Position numbers and translations under genes: made by a program. A stretch of 64,000 nucleotides of DNA from Cohnella rhizoplanae. GTDB lineage: Bacteria > Bacillota > Bacilli > Paenibacillales > Paenibacillaceae. This document shows positions 52,963 to 63,500 of this stretch, piece by piece. A model generated the notes under the pieces. That model was not told where the DNA came from and did not search any database. It saw nothing but the letters and a program-made list of their open reading frames with translations. Every line of letters starts with the position of its first letter. The first letter of the stretch is position 1. Where the stretch lies: the NCBI RefSeq assembly GCF_948329515.1, contig NZ_CAOJCN010000002.1, positions 495,740 through 559,739 of the forward strand, in the 5' to 3' direction.

Positions 52963-53376
52963 ATGCAATTGCTGTCTTCGAGCCTCACCTCCACCCAAGT
53001 CCCGTACGTTCAGGCGCAGGAAGGCCTGGACGATTTGGGCTTCAGCCTGGGAGGCAACTGGGAATACAAGACGGGATCCCTCGACCGCGCGCTCGACCAG
53101 GCGCACAAAGTATGGTTGCGGCTGCCTTTCGAGGTTGAGCGCGGCGAACTTGACGCGGAGGCTGAAAAGACCGATGCCGTCATTCGGTTCGGACAGCCCT
53201 ACGTATTGAAGCACGAGTACGAAGACGGGCTGGATCAGGATGCGCAGCCCCGGACGTTCGGCGGTTTTTTCGACCAGTTCGCCGCGCCGGAGAACCCGGA
53301 TGCCGCGATCGAGGATACATGGATTCGCGAAGCCAAAAGACTGTTGGAACAAGCGGAGCAGCGGTTCGCCAACTAA
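52963..53376 (+). CDS. YugN-like protein
   Basis: 137 aa cytosolic protein: LDDLGFSLGGNWEYKTGSLDRALD, WLRLPFEVERGELD, VIRFGQPYVLKHEYEDGLDQDA, with an acidic C-terminal helix, as in the YugN-like family. Function is unknown. It follows liaR by 61 bases and may be co-transcribed with it. A weak hairpin (about 53439-53462) lies after the stop. Confidence 0.75.
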   Translation: MQLLSSSLTSTQVPYVQAQEGLDDLGFSLGGNWEYKTGSLDRALDQAHKVWLRLPFEVERGELDAEAEKTDAVIRFGQPYVLKHEYEDGLDQDAQPRTFGGFFDQFAAPENPDAAIEDTWIREAKRLLEQAEQRFAN

Positions 53377-53501
53377 TTCGCGAGCCCGTCTTTGTGTCCT
53401 AATTAGAAGCAGCGGCGATCGCCCCGAGATATTACGTCCGCCCTCCGGCGATACGGGGGGCGTTTCTCATTTTTTGACTTTTTAGTTTTGATTCAGTTCA
53501 C

Positions 53502-53518
53502 TTTAAGATTGTTTTAAG
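53502..53518 (+). promoter_or_regulatory. direct repeat TTTAAG-N5-TTTAAG upstream of htrA
   Basis: TTTAAG at 53502-53507 and again at 53513-53518, an 11-base period as used by OmpR-family dimers, lies about 80 bases before the HtrA start in an AT-rich patch that is unlike its GC-rich surroundings. It is a candidate operator for the response regulator encoded downstream. Seen directly; the binding is inferred. Confidence 0.45.
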
Positions 53519-53598
53519 GTAAGTAGGCGAAGATGGTAACAAGAAGAACAACAACGACCGGCCGGGAACCGCCGGCGAGGACATGGGAGGAATCGGAC

Positions 53599-55293
53599 AT
53601 GGACGATCAGAACAAAAAGCCGGAAGACAATCTCTTCGGGTTCCGATACGGCAATGAGCGCGAAGAGAAGGGCGAAACGCAAACGACGAAGGGCCCGGAA
53701 TTCGGGTACTCGGGCTCCGCGGCCGAACGCGACGGATCGGCGGGCGAGACGGCCTCCGCGTCGGATACGCCGGATTCGGGCTACCTGCCGCCGAGAGAGG
53801 AGACCCGCTTCACGTACGGCCCGTTCGGAACGGACCGGGAGCGCAGCTCCGCCTACGGATCGGCGTACGAGGGCGCGGAGGCGCAGCGTCCCGCGACGCC
53901 GGCCGTTCAGCCCGCGGACAGGGAGTACCGGCCGTTCACCGTCTCGGGCAGCGGCAGGAACTGGGAGGCATCCAAGCCGCCCCGCAAGTCCTCGGTACGC
54001 GCGATCTTCGCGTCGTTCATGGCGGGCGTGGTCGTCGTAGGCGGACTGATGTTCGCGGCCGACCGCGGCGATTGGTTCAGCACCCAGGCGGCGGCGCCCG
54101 CCTCCGCGGCGGTTGCGTCCGCGAGCGACAACGGCGGCGCCAAGACGGTCGCCAACGTGTCGGACGTGGTGCGGCCGAACAACATTGCGAAAATCTTCGA
54201 GCAAGCAAGCCCGGCGGTCGTCAAAATCGAGACTTTCGTATCGGCGTCGAGTGGCGGCGGGGGCGGCACGGGCAACTGGTTCGACGAAAATCCGCTGTTC
54301 CGCCAGTTCTTCGGCGACGAGTACGGAGACGGCTCCGGCGGCAATGGAGGCGGCAGCGGAAACGGTAGCGGCGGCGGCACGGACGGCAGCGGTTCGCTGC
54401 AGGAGTCGGGCATGGGTTCGGGCTTTATTTTCGACTCCACCGGCTATATCCTGACGAACCAGCATGTCATCGCGGACGCCGACCAGATCAAAGTTACCGT
54501 TACCGGTCATCAGGAACCGTATACGGCGAAGCTGCTCGGCTCCAGCTACGATCTGGACCTCGCGGTTCTGAAGATCGAAGGCGCCGACTTCCCGACGCTT
54601 AAGCTTGGCGATTCCGGATCGGCCAACATGGGCGACTGGGTCGTGGCGATCGGCAACCCGTACGGCTTCGACCACACCGTTACCGTCGGCGTGCTGAGCT
54701 CCAACGAACGCGAGATCAGCATTCAGGATTCGGACGGCACGCGGAACTATGAGCATCTGCTGCAGACCGACGCTTCGATCAATCCCGGCAACTCCGGCGG
54801 TCCGCTGATTAATCTCAACGGCGAAGTCATCGGCATCAACACCGCGGTCAGCTCTCAGGCGCAAGGCATCGGGTTCGCGATCCCGACGAGCACGATCACC
54901 GAAGTGCTGGACAATCTGAAGTCCAACACCAAGATTCCGGCGAAGCCGTCTCCGTTCATCGGCGCTACGCTGCAGGATATCAGCAGCTCGGCCGCCCGCC
55001 AGCTGGGACTGTCCAGCACGGATGGCGCGCTCGTGAACAGCATCCTGTATAACTCGCCGGCTTACAAGGCGGACCTGCGACAGTACGACGTCATCCTCGG
55101 CATGGACGGCAAGTCGTACAAGACGAAGGAAGAGCTGATCGAGGCGATCCAGAAGAAGGCCGTGGGCGACAAGGCGATCCTGAACGTCTACCGCGACGGC
55201 AAAAAGATCGATCTGACGCTGACGATCGGCAACAAGAGCGACTTCGCCGATCAATCGACGGAACAGCAACCGCAGCAACAGCAACAACCATAA
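53599..55293 (+). CDS. HtrA-type membrane serine protease
   Basis: 564 aa. A disordered, acidic cytosolic tail (1-130) precedes one span (about 134-153). The trypsin-like domain has the triad His289 (TNQHVIAD), Asp320 (YDLDLAVLK) and Ser399 (NPGNSGGP). A Gly/Ser-rich loop at 216-268 is long for the family. A PDZ domain (about 445-545) and a Gln-rich tail follow. It degrades or refolds misfolded exported proteins outside the membrane. The ATG at 53599 has GGGAGG 8 bases before it. A two-component system follows, reminiscent of CssRS-HtrA/HtrB. Confidence 0.93.
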   Translation: MDDQNKKPEDNLFGFRYGNEREEKGETQTTKGPEFGYSGSAAERDGSAGETASASDTPDSGYLPPREETRFTYGPFGTDRERSSAYGSAYEGAEAQRPATPAVQPADREYRPFTVSGSGRNWEASKPPRKSSVRAIFASFMAGVVVVGGLMFAADRGDWFSTQAAAPASAAVASASDNGGAKTVANVSDVVRPNNIAKIFEQASPAVVKIETFVSASSGGGGGTGNWFDENPLFRQFFGDEYGDGSGGNGGGSGNGSGGGTDGSGSLQESGMGSGFIFDSTGYILTNQHVIADADQIKVTVTGHQEPYTAKLLGSSYDLDLAVLKIEGADFPTLKLGDSGSANMGDWVVAIGNPYGFDHTVTVGVLSSNEREISIQDSDGTRNYEHLLQTDASINPGNSGGPLINLNGEVIGINTAVSSQAQGIGFAIPTSTITEVLDNLKSNTKIPAKPSPFIGATLQDISSSAARQLGLSSTDGALVNSILYNSPAYKADLRQYDVILGMDGKSYKTKEELIEAIQKKAVGDKAILNVYRDGKKIDLTLTIGNKSDFADQSTEQQPQQQQQP

Positions 55294-55335
55294 GCGCCAA
55301 CAACCATAAGCTTTTCTGCTACAATAGCGTTAGCG

Positions 55336-55365
55336 GGGCAGTCGCCGAGACTGCCCTATTCTTTT
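55336..55365 (+). terminator. hairpin between htrA and the regulator gene
   Basis: GGGCAGTC (55336-55343) pairs with GACTGCCC (55349-55356), followed by TATTCTTTT. A TACAAT box at 55320-55325 lies just before it, so the hairpin may instead cap the 5' end of the regulator transcript. Confidence 0.6.
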
Positions 55366-55379
55366 AGACGGAGGAACCT

Positions 55380-56066
55380 ATGAGACCTCATATTCTCGTA
55401 ATCGACGACGACGACAAGATTACCTCCCTGCTCAGGCGCAGCCTGGCCTTCGAGGGCTACGAAGTATCGACCGCATCGAGCGGTCCGGCAGGCCTCGGCA
55501 TCGTGGCCGACAAATCCGCGGACCTGATCATTCTCGACGTCATGATGCCCGGCATCGACGGCTGGGAGGTGTGCCGCAGGCTGAGGACCGCGGGCATCAA
55601 CGTGCCCGTGCTCATGCTGACGGCCAAGGACGACGTGCAGGACCGCGTGCGCGGCCTTGATCTGGGGGCTGACGATTACCTGGTGAAGCCGTTCGCGCTC
55701 GAGGAGCTCATGGCCCGCGTGCGCGCCCTCATGCGCCGCCGTCCGGAGCCGGCAGGGGAGAACAACAGGCTGCGCTTCGAGGATCTCGTGCTCGACGTAG
55801 ACGGTCGGGAAGCGATCCGCGGCGACAACCGGATCGAGCTGACCGCCAAGGAATTCGATCTGCTCCACCTCTTCATGCAGAATCCGAAGCGCGTCCTCTC
55901 GCGAGACCAGATCATGGATAAAATCTGGGGCTACGATTATAGCGGAGAGTCCAACGTGCTCGAGGTGTACGTGGCGATGCTGCGCCAGAAGCTGGAGGAA
56001 TTCGGGGACAAGCGGCTCATTCAGACGGTGCGGGGAGCAGGCTACATTCTGAAGGGAGACAGCTAG
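55380..56066 (+). CDS. OmpR-family response regulator
   Basis: 228 aa. Receiver domain: acidic pocket DDDD at 9-12, phosphoacceptor Asp53 (LIILDVMMPG), Thr/Ala at MLTAKDD and Lys in LVKPFALEE. Winged-helix C domain: ELTAKEFDLLHLFMQNPKRVLSRDQIMDKIWG ... TVRGAGYIL. It resembles MprA/CssR-type regulators. GGAGG precedes ATG 55380. Its kinase follows after 3 bases. Confidence 0.92.
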   Translation: MRPHILVIDDDDKITSLLRRSLAFEGYEVSTASSGPAGLGIVADKSADLIILDVMMPGIDGWEVCRRLRTAGINVPVLMLTAKDDVQDRVRGLDLGADDYLVKPFALEELMARVRALMRRRPEPAGENNRLRFEDLVLDVDGREAIRGDNRIELTAKEFDLLHLFMQNPKRVLSRDQIMDKIWGYDYSGESNVLEVYVAMLRQKLEEFGDKRLIQTVRGAGYILKGDS

Positions 56067-56069
56067 CTC

Positions 56070-57602
56070 ATGTCGATCAGGCTGCGTCTGACCTTGTGGT
56101 ATTCGGGGCTGCTGGCGATCTTGCTGATCGCGGTCAGCGTCATCATGTATGCGGTTGTATCCCAGAATACGATGGGCGTTATTAAGAATAGACTGGCAAT
56201 CGAAGCCGATAAAATACGCGTCGCCGTGTCGCCGGACGATCTTGACCTTACGCCGCGCGCCTCTTCGCCGTTCGATGTCATTATCGCCGTCCAAGTCGTT
56301 AACTACTCGCAATCGTTCGAAGGCGTAGTCAACAGCAAGTCCAGCAACCTGATCTCTTCCAACTTCACGTTTCCGTTTCCTTCGGCCAAGCAAGCGGTAG
56401 ACGGTCAATACCGCGCTGTTACGCTGTCGGGCACGCCATTCTTAATTTATGAAAAGCGGTTGGAACTTGGCGGTCAATTGCTCGGATTATTGCAGGTCGG
56501 CGCCTACACGGGCAAGGAAATCGGATATTTGTCGCAAATGCGCACGATCCTTTGGATTGCCGGCCTCGCCAGCCTCGTTCTCGCCTTCGTCATCGGCCTC
56601 TTCCTCGCGCGCAAGGCGCTGCGGCCGATCGAGAAGGTGACGGAGGCGGCGGAGCGCGTGCAGAGCGGATCGGATCTGAAGCTCCGCATACCGGGAGAGA
56701 GTCAGGACGAGATCGGCCGGCTCACGAGGACGCTCAACCATATGCTCGAACGGGTGGAAAAGGCGTACAATGTGCTCGAGGAGTCCAATACGGCGCAGCG
56801 CAGATTCGTATCCGACGCCTCCCATGAACTGCGCACGCCGCTTACGACGATCCGCGGCAATGTGGATCTTTTGGAAAAAGTATGGGCGGAGAAGGCTTCG
56901 GGCGATCTTGCGGATGCGTCGGGGAATGCGATGGCAAAACCTCGTCTATCCCTCGCCGAGCGCGAGGAGCTGTCGCGGGAGGCGCTGCACGATATCTCGG
57001 ACGAAGCGCGGCGGATGAGCAGTCTGGTCAACGATCTGCTGTCGCTAGCTCGCGCGGACGCCGGTTATGTGGTGGACAAAGAGCCGATCGATCTGCTTCC
57101 GCTTGTCGAAGAGGCGGCGCGCAGGGCAGGGTTTCTGCCGCGGAAGGCGGAGTGGATCGTGGGTCCGCTCGATGCGCTCGCCGGTGTGCGCGTCGTCGCC
57201 AACCGCGATTATCTGATGCAGCTGCTGTTCATCTTCATCGAGAACGGCTTCAAGTATACGCCCGCGGGCGCAGTGCGCCTGGAGGTGTTCCGTCAGGACG
57301 ATCGCGTCGGACTGTCCGTCGTCGATACGGGCATCGGCATCGCCAAAAGCGACATGCCCCGCATATTCGACCGCTTCTACCGGGCCGACGAATCCCGCGG
57401 TCAGACGGCGGGCACCGGCCTCGGACTCTCGATCGCCAAGTGGATCGCGGACATGCACCGCGCCTCGCTGGACGTCCAATCGCGTCCCGAAGGCGGCAGC
57501 CGGTTTACCGTCTGGCTGCCCGTCGACTTTTCCGATCGCCCGGATTACGGTATAATGGAGGCATCGGTACGCCCGGTTGTTCCTGGTACGGAACCAAGCT
57601 GA
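56070..57602 (+). CDS. HAMP-containing sensor histidine kinase
   Basis: 510 aa. Two spans (about 9-30 and 160-180) flank an extracytoplasmic sensor domain of some 130 residues; then HAMP (about 182-233), HisKA with His252 in [15 protein letters not shown], and HATPase_c with the N box IENGFKYTP and G boxes [10 protein letters not shown] and [10 protein letters not shown]. There is an insertion of about 25 residues in the kinase core after the His helix ([19 protein letters not shown]). It is the partner of the preceding regulator. Stress on the cell envelope is the likely signal, given the adjacent HtrA. Confidence 0.92.
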   Translation: MSIRLRLTLWYSGLLAILLIAVSVIMYAVVSQNTMGVIKNRLAIEADKIRVAVSPDDLDLTPRASSPFDVIIAVQVVNYSQSFEGVVNSKSSNLISSNFTFPFPSAKQAVDGQYRAVTLSGTPFLIYEKRLELGGQLLGLLQVGAYTGKEIGYLSQMRTILWIAGLASLVLAFVIGLFLARKALRPIEKVTEAAERVQSGSDLKLRIPGESQDEIGRLTRTLNHMLERVEKAYNVLEESNTAQRRFVSDASHELRTPLTTIRGNVDLLEKVWAEKASGDLADASGNAMAKPRLSLAEREELSREALHDISDEARRMSSLVNDLLSLARADAGYVVDKEPIDLLPLVEEAARRAGFLPRKAEWIVGPLDALAGVRVVANRDYLMQLLFIFIENGFKYTPAGAVRLEVFRQDDRVGLSVVDTGIGIAKSDMPRIFDRFYRADESRGQTAGTGLGLSIAKWIADMHRASLDVQSRPEGGSRFTVWLPVDFSDRPDYGIMEASVRPVVPGTEPS

Positions 57603-57631
57603 CAGTACGGGCGAGAAAGCGGGTTACAAAA

Positions 57632-58582
57632 ATGGAGATCGTTAAAATTTCCCCTCGCGGCTATTGCTACGGCGTGGTGGATGCCATGGTGCTCGCTCTT
57701 CAGACGGCGCGCAACCTGGATCTGCCGCGCCCCATTTATATTTTGGGCATGATCGTGCACAACAGCCATGTCACGGAATCGTTCAAGGACGAGGGCATCA
57801 TCACGCTGGACGGCGCGAACCGGCTCGAGATACTCGAGAGCATCGAGTCCGGCACCGTCATTTTCACTGCGCACGGCGTATCTCCCGAGGTACGCAGCAG
57901 AGCCAAGGAGAAGGGGCTGACCATCGTGGACGCCACCTGCCCGGACGTCACCAAGACGCACGACCTCATCCGCGAGAAGGTCGCCGCGGGCTACGACATC
58001 GTCTATATCGGCAAAAAAGGTCATCCCGAGCCGGAGGGAGCCATAGGCATCGCGCCCGAGCGCGTCCATCTGATCGAGAGCGAGGCGGATATTGCGGAAC
58101 TTCGCCTCGCGGGCGACCGTATTATAATTACGAATCAGACGACGATGTCGCAGTGGGACATCCGTCTGCTGATATCCAAGCTGCTGGAGACGTTCCCACG
58201 GGCAGAGGTTCATAACGAGATCTGCCTGGCGACGCAGGTCCGGCAGGAGGCGGTCGCGGAGCAGGCGAAAAACGCGCAGCTGTGCATCGTGGTCGGAGAT
58301 CCACGGAGCAACAACTCCAATCGGCTCGCCCAGGTGTCGGAGGAGATCTCCGGCGTGAAGGCGTACCGCGTCTCGGACGTAACGGAGATTCAACAGGAAT
58401 GGCTCGCGGGCATCGACCGCGTGGCCGTCACATCGGGCGCTTCGACGCCGACGCCGCTGACCAAGGAAGTCATCCAGTACCTGGAGCGATACGATCATAA
58501 CGATCCTTCGACGTGGGAGATCCGCCGCACCGTCAACATGAGCAAGCTGCTGCCGACGGTTAGAGAAAAAACAACCATTTGA
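57632..58582 (+). CDS. ispH: 4-hydroxy-3-methylbut-2-enyl diphosphate reductase
   Basis: 316 aa, last enzyme of the non-mevalonate isoprenoid route, giving IPP and DMAPP. The iron-sulfur cysteines are Cys12 (GYCYGVV), Cys103 (DATCPDV) and Cys198 (EICLATQ); the catalytic Glu region and the SGASTPTPL phosphate-binding motif are present. The ATG at 57632 fits the family N terminus; the longer open frame through the kinase gene is a shadow. A TATAAT at 57551-57556 inside the kinase end may give it a promoter. Confidence 0.95.
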   Translation: MEIVKISPRGYCYGVVDAMVLALQTARNLDLPRPIYILGMIVHNSHVTESFKDEGIITLDGANRLEILESIESGTVIFTAHGVSPEVRSRAKEKGLTIVDATCPDVTKTHDLIREKVAAGYDIVYIGKKGHPEPEGAIGIAPERVHLIESEADIAELRLAGDRIIITNQTTMSQWDIRLLISKLLETFPRAEVHNEICLATQVRQEAVAEQAKNAQLCIVVGDPRSNNSNRLAQVSEEISGVKAYRVSDVTEIQQEWLAGIDRVAVTSGASTPTPLTKEVIQYLERYDHNDPSTWEIRRTVNMSKLLPTVREKTTI

Positions 58583-58629
58583 GCCTTTCCCGGCTGGAGT
58601 GGCGCCGCAGGCCGCAAGAAAGGAGCGCC

Positions 58630-59136
58630 ATGCAACAACGTTTCCGCAAGTTCGGACGTTATCTGAAGCTTCAATACGTCAAGCTCCTGCGTGCCAAGGG
58701 CGGGGCTTACTCTATAGCGATGGGGTTCGCGATCGGGCTGTTCGTCGAGATGTTTAATCTCCCTACCTACGGCACATCGTTCGTGCTTATCTTTCCGCTG
58801 ATCTTCTTGCTAAGAGGCAATTTGCCGTCGGCGCTCGTCGGTTTCGTTTTCGGCAAGCTGATCTACGTGCCTATGTCGTTCCTGAACAAGATGGTGGCGG
58901 ACGCCGTCATGCCCGAGCACTTCGCGGTCAACTTCTCGTTCCTGCCGGAGAAGGTCAACCACTTTCTGCTGTTCAACCTGAAGATGATCGTCGGCGGCAT
59001 GATCGACGGGCTGGCGCTCGGCGTTCTGTTTTTCTTTCCGATCTGGTACAGCGTTCAGGCCTTCAAGCGCAAGCGCAGGGAGAAGAGACGCGCTAGGAAG
59101 ATCGTCGTCGAGGCGAACAAACCGGCATTGGAGTAA
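58630..59136 (+). CDS. DUF2062 membrane protein
   Basis: 168 aa. The sequence RYLKLQYVKLLRAKGGAYSIAMGFAIGLFVEMFNLPTYGTSF is the DUF2062 start. Three or four spans follow (FVLIFPLIFLLRG, ALVGFVFGKLIY, IVGGMIDGLALGVLFFFPIW), ending in a very basic tail KRKRREKRRARK. Function is unknown. AAAGGAG lies just before ATG 58630; the upstream TTG at 58579 overlapping ispH has no site. Confidence 0.82.
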   Translation: MQQRFRKFGRYLKLQYVKLLRAKGGAYSIAMGFAIGLFVEMFNLPTYGTSFVLIFPLIFLLRGNLPSALVGFVFGKLIYVPMSFLNKMVADAVMPEHFAVNFSFLPEKVNHFLLFNLKMIVGGMIDGLALGVLFFFPIWYSVQAFKRKRREKRRARKIVVEANKPALE

Positions 59137-59152
59137 CAAGATTGGCATAGGG

Positions 59153-59179
59153 CCCCGGGGATTGACACCCGGGGTTTTA
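59153..59179 (+). terminator. intrinsic terminator after the DUF2062 gene
   Basis: CCCCGGG (59153-59159) pairs with CCCGGGG (59168-59174), then TTTTAT. Confidence 0.85.
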
Positions 59180-59196
59180 TCGTCTATATTTACTTT

Positions 59197-59262
59197 AGCG
59201 CTTAAAAGCGTATAAGCGTCGAAGCGTATAAGCTTAAAAGCATAAAAGCGAGTGAGCTTGAA
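59197..59262 (+). repeat. octamer tandem repeat before the DAHP synthase gene
   Basis: AGCG/AGCT/AGCA blocks recur at 59197, 59207, 59215, 59223, 59231, 59239, 59247 and 59255, that is, seven steps of which six are exactly 8 bases. The unit is close to AAGCGTAT. It is AT-rich and lies within the promoter/leader of the next gene. Confidence 0.75.
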
Positions 59263-59288
59263 TAATCCGAAACCGGGAGCGTGTCCTT

Positions 59289-60350
59289 ATGATCGTTATT
59301 ACGACTCCGCATATCTCCGAAGAACGCATCTTGGAGATTGCAGAATATATTCAGAAGAGCGGCGTTCAGCCTCATATCTCGCGCGGGACGGACCGTACGG
59401 TCATCGGCATTATCGGCAAGGCCGAGCCGACGCTCGCGGAGCATATCCGTTCGATGCAGGGCGTGGAGAACGTCATCAAGATCTCCAAGTCCTACAAGCT
59501 GGCGAGCCGCGACTTCCATCCGGACGACACGATCATCGACGTGAAGGGCGTCAAGATCGGCGGCGACAATCTGGTTGTCATGGGCGGCCCATGCGCGGTC
59601 GAGACGCCGGAGCAGATCGACGAGATCGCCCGCCTGGTGAAGGCGGCCGGCGGACAGGTGCTGCGCGGCGGCGCGTTCAAGCCGCGGACCGGTCCCTACA
59701 GCTTCCAGGGCATCGGCGTAGATGGACTGAAGTGGATGAAGGAAGCCGGCGAGAAGTACGGCCTGCTCACCATCACCGAGGTCATGGCGCCCGAGTTCGT
59801 CGATATCTGCGCGGAAAATGCGGATATCATGCAGGTCGGCACGCGCAATATGCAGAACTTCGACCTGCTCCGCAAGCTCGGCACGATCCGGAATCCGGTG
59901 CTGCTCAAACGCGGCTTCAGCGCGACCTACGACGAATGGCTGAATGCGGCCGAGTACATCCTCGCCGGCGGCAACCCGAACGTCATGCTGTGCGAGCGCG
60001 GTATCCGCACCTTCGAGACGTACACGCGCAACACGTTCGACTTGGCCGCGATCCCGGTCATCCAGCAGCTGTCTCACCTGCCGGTCATTGCCGATCCGAG
60101 CCATGCCACGGGCCGTCGCGAGCTAGTCGAGACGATGACCAAGGCGTCGCTCGCCGCGGGAGCCAACGGTCTGATCATCGAGATGCATACGGACCCGGAC
60201 AACTCGGCGACGGGCGACGGCGTGCAATCGCTGTTCCCGGACCAGTTCGCCAATCTGCTCAAGGAGCTCGAACAGCTCGCGCCGCTTCTCGGCAAGCGTT
60301 TCGACACGGCCAAGGAGCCGGCTGAAGCGTTCGCGACATGGATCAAATAA
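59289..60350 (+). CDS. aroF: 3-deoxy-7-phosphoheptulonate synthase (type I-beta)
   Basis: 353 aa. It condenses PEP and erythrose-4-phosphate, the entry to the shikimate pathway. An N-terminal ferredoxin-like (FL/ACT-like) regulatory domain (1-75) is joined to the barrel, as in the Thermotoga-type enzyme. Metal and substrate motifs are [47 protein letters not shown] and [11 protein letters not shown]. The domain usually gives feedback control by tyrosine or phenylalanine. The start is ATG 59289 after GGGAG. A terminator follows. Confidence 0.95.
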   Translation: MIVITTPHISEERILEIAEYIQKSGVQPHISRGTDRTVIGIIGKAEPTLAEHIRSMQGVENVIKISKSYKLASRDFHPDDTIIDVKGVKIGGDNLVVMGGPCAVETPEQIDEIARLVKAAGGQVLRGGAFKPRTGPYSFQGIGVDGLKWMKEAGEKYGLLTITEVMAPEFVDICAENADIMQVGTRNMQNFDLLRKLGTIRNPVLLKRGFSATYDEWLNAAEYILAGGNPNVMLCERGIRTFETYTRNTFDLAAIPVIQQLSHLPVIADPSHATGRRELVETMTKASLAAGANGLIIEMHTDPDNSATGDGVQSLFPDQFANLLKELEQLAPLLGKRFDTAKEPAEAFATWIK

Positions 60351-60368
60351 ACCGAATGCAACGTGCAG

Positions 60369-60396
60369 AACCGCCAGCATCGCTGGCGGTTCTTTA
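60369..60396 (+). terminator. intrinsic terminator after the DAHP synthase gene
   Basis: Perfect arms AACCGCCAGC (60369-60378) and GCTGGCGGTT (60382-60391), then CTTTAATTT. Confidence 0.85.
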
Positions 60397-60524
60397 ATTT
60401 CGTGAGGCTATTGCTCGGTCTGGACTGGGAGGAGCTCCGATAACCCTGATTGGGGAGGATATAACGGATCTGTGGTCCGGAGGGCGCGAGAAAGCATAAG
60501 GGATACAACGAATCGATCGCGCAT

Positions 60525-60563
60525 AAAAAGACCGCCGGAGCAGCGCATCGCTCCGGCGGTCTT
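60525..60563 (-). terminator. intrinsic terminator of the surface protein gene
   Basis: On the reverse strand GACCGCCGGAG (forward 60551-60561) pairs with its complement (forward 60530-60540) and is followed by TTTTT (forward 60525-60529). Confidence 0.9.
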
Positions 60564-60582
60564 CGCAATCAAACGATATGAA

Positions 60583-63500
60583 TTACAGCGTGCGCTTCGG
60601 CTTGCGCTGGCGAAGCCGGATGGCGAACAAGAGGAGCGATGCCGCGATCAGACCGTATCCGATATACGGATAGATCGGCGCCGTTTCGCCGGTCTGCGGC
60701 AGCTTGCCGCCGCTTGCGGCGCCGGAGCCGGAGGATCCGGCGGAGGCCCCGTTCGTGCCGGCGTCTGCGCCGCCATCGTCGCCTTCGCTGCCGTCGCCGC
60801 CCGCGTTGGCGCCCGTATCCGAGCCGCCGGAGGAGCCGCCGCCCGTGTGGCCGTTGCCGCTGCCCGGCTCGGACGTGCCAGGCGTGCCCGGCGTGCCTGG
60901 CGTGCCAGGATCGCCGTCGCCGCCGTCAGGCGTCTGCGGCTCGTCCTTCTTCAGGACGAGTCCGGCGTCCACGGTCAAGTCTACGGCGCCCGGCTGCAGC
61001 GAGACGACGCCAGTCCGGCCGTCTGGACCTGCATCCGAATCGTTGTCGCCCTTCGCGCCAGCAGCGTGCACGGACGTCCACGCGTAGCCGTCAGGCAGTC
61101 GGAATCCTACCCGGTATGCGCCCGGTACGAGATCCTTGAATGCGTAGTAACCCGCCTTGCCGCCGGCATCGTTGCCGGTCAGCTGCATGTCGATCTCGTT
61201 GCCTTCGGCATCGTAGAGGGAGACCTCGACGTCGTTCATGCCGGATTCCCCGGCATCCTGCCTGCCGTTCGCGTTAGCGTCGATCCACACATAGTCGCCA
61301 AGGGAAGACAGCGGGATCACGCCGGCGTCGATCGATTTGTCATACAGACCGGCCAGGAGCGGCACGACCGGCGTCTTGCCGAGCAGATCCGCGTTGGAAT
61401 CCTTGCTCTTGTCCGTGCCTTGAGCGGCCTTCGTAAATTGATAGCCCGCAGGCAAAATGAATTTTACCATATAATCTTCCGGATTCAGACCGGTGAATGC
61501 GTAGAGTCCGGGCTTGCCCGTTGAATCGTCCGCGGTGACTTTAGTCGCGACCAGCGCGTCGAAACGGTTGTAGAGCTCGACCGTCACGCCGTTCAAGCCC
61601 AGCTCGGCTTCGTCCTGGATGCCATCGCCGTTGACGTCCACCCATACGCGGTCACCGAGGCCAGCCGGAATGATAGCCGGCACGACGTGGAAGCCGGCGT
61701 CGATATCGTCGCGGTACTCGCCCGGAGACAACGTGACGAGTTCCGTATCGCCTTCCATTCCGGCGTCGGAGTCTTGGCCCGGGGCAGGTGCCGCGCCCTT
61801 TACCGTGAACATCTGGCCGTCGGGAGTGTAGAACTGGATACCGTATGCGTCCGGCATCAGCCCGTCGAACTTATAGTAGCCGGATTTGCCTCCTCCATCG
61901 GCCGTTGTCGTCGTCTTCAGCACGTTGCCGAGGGCGTCGAGCAGCTCGACCTTAAGGCCGTTGCGTCCGGTCTCGTCCGGATCTTGGATGCCGTTAGAAT
62001 TCGTGTCTTCCCAGACGTAATCTCCGATCGATGCGGGCCGTACGATGCCTGCGTCGATGCCGAGATCGTCCTGGCCGGCAGTCAGCGTGACGACACCGGT
62101 CAGGCCGGCCGCGTCGGCATTCGAATCGTTATCGGTCGTATAGCCGGTACCGCCCATCAGGCTCTTCGTGAACAGATAACCTGCGGGCAGATCGAAGCTG
62201 ACTCTATAATCGCCTGGATACAGGTTGGTGAACAGATAATTGCCGGAGGCGTCCGTGACGGTCGTCACCGGCGTCCCGCCGCTAAGGACAGGCGTGCCGT
62301 CGCCTTGGAGAAGGCGTACGGTGACGCCTGCAGCGGCCGGATCGGCGGGTTCGCCGTCCTGACGCCCGATCGCGCCGAGATCCACCCAGAGCTTGTCGCC
62401 CAAGTTGACGAGTCGGACAAGGCCGGCGTCCAGCGTCTGGACGACTTCGCCGGAAGACAGCGTCACGGCAGCCGTGCGCCCGCCTGCGCTCGGGTCGGCA
62501 TCCGAATCCGCCGTATCGAGCGGGCCTTTATCGATCGACGTGAAGACGTAGCCGGCAGGCAGGTCGAACGCGACCCGGTACGAACCGGGCAGCAGATGCT
62601 CGAACATGTACTTGCCGTCCGCATCCGTCGTCGCGACGACAGGCAAGCCGCCGCTCGTCACCGGCGAACCCGCGCCGTCCAGCAAGCGTACGGTCACGCC
62701 AGCCACGCCGGTCTCCCCGGCGTCCTGGATGCCATTCAGATTGCGATCCATCCATACATAGTCGCCAAGCGCGGTAAGCTTCACGACGCCTGCATCGCTG
62801 TCGACGTCGTTTTCACCGGGGCTTAGCGAGACGAGGGCCGTGCGTCCGGTCGCCGGATCGGCGTCCGAATCATTGTTCGGCGCGCTTCCCGGGGCGTTTT
62901 TCTTGGCGAAAATGTAATCGGTCGGCAAGTCGAACTTCACGATGTAATCGTCCGGAACGAGCTTGGAGAAGCCGTATTTTCCGCTAACGTCGGTCGTCGC
63001 CGCAACAGGCGTGCCGTCCTTCAGGACCGGATTGCCGCTGTCGTCCAGCAGGTGGACCGTGACGCCGGCGAAGCCGCTCTCGCCGAGATCCTGAATCCCG
63101 TCGTCGTCGGCATCGTGCCAGACGATATCGCCGAGAGAGGCGAGCTCGACGAGCCCGGCATCGATCGTGATGTCGTTGTCGCCCGAGACGAGCGTGACAG
63201 CCGGGCTGTAGCCGAAGCTCGTGCCGGCCGCGTCGTCGTCCGCGTTGGAGTCGACGAGGCGATCCGCGCCTGCGAGCGCATGCGTGAACATGTATTCGTC
63301 GCTTGGCAGGATGAATTGTACGACATAATCGCCCGGCCACAGACCGGTGAAGGCGTACTTGCCGTCCGCGTCCGTCGCCGCCGTCTTGATCGCCGTCGCG
63401 AGATTGGCCGCGTCGTACAGTTTAACCGTCACGCCTTCGACGCCGGGTTCTCCTGCATCCTGAATGCCGTCGAAGTCGCGGTCGCTCCATACGAAGTCGC

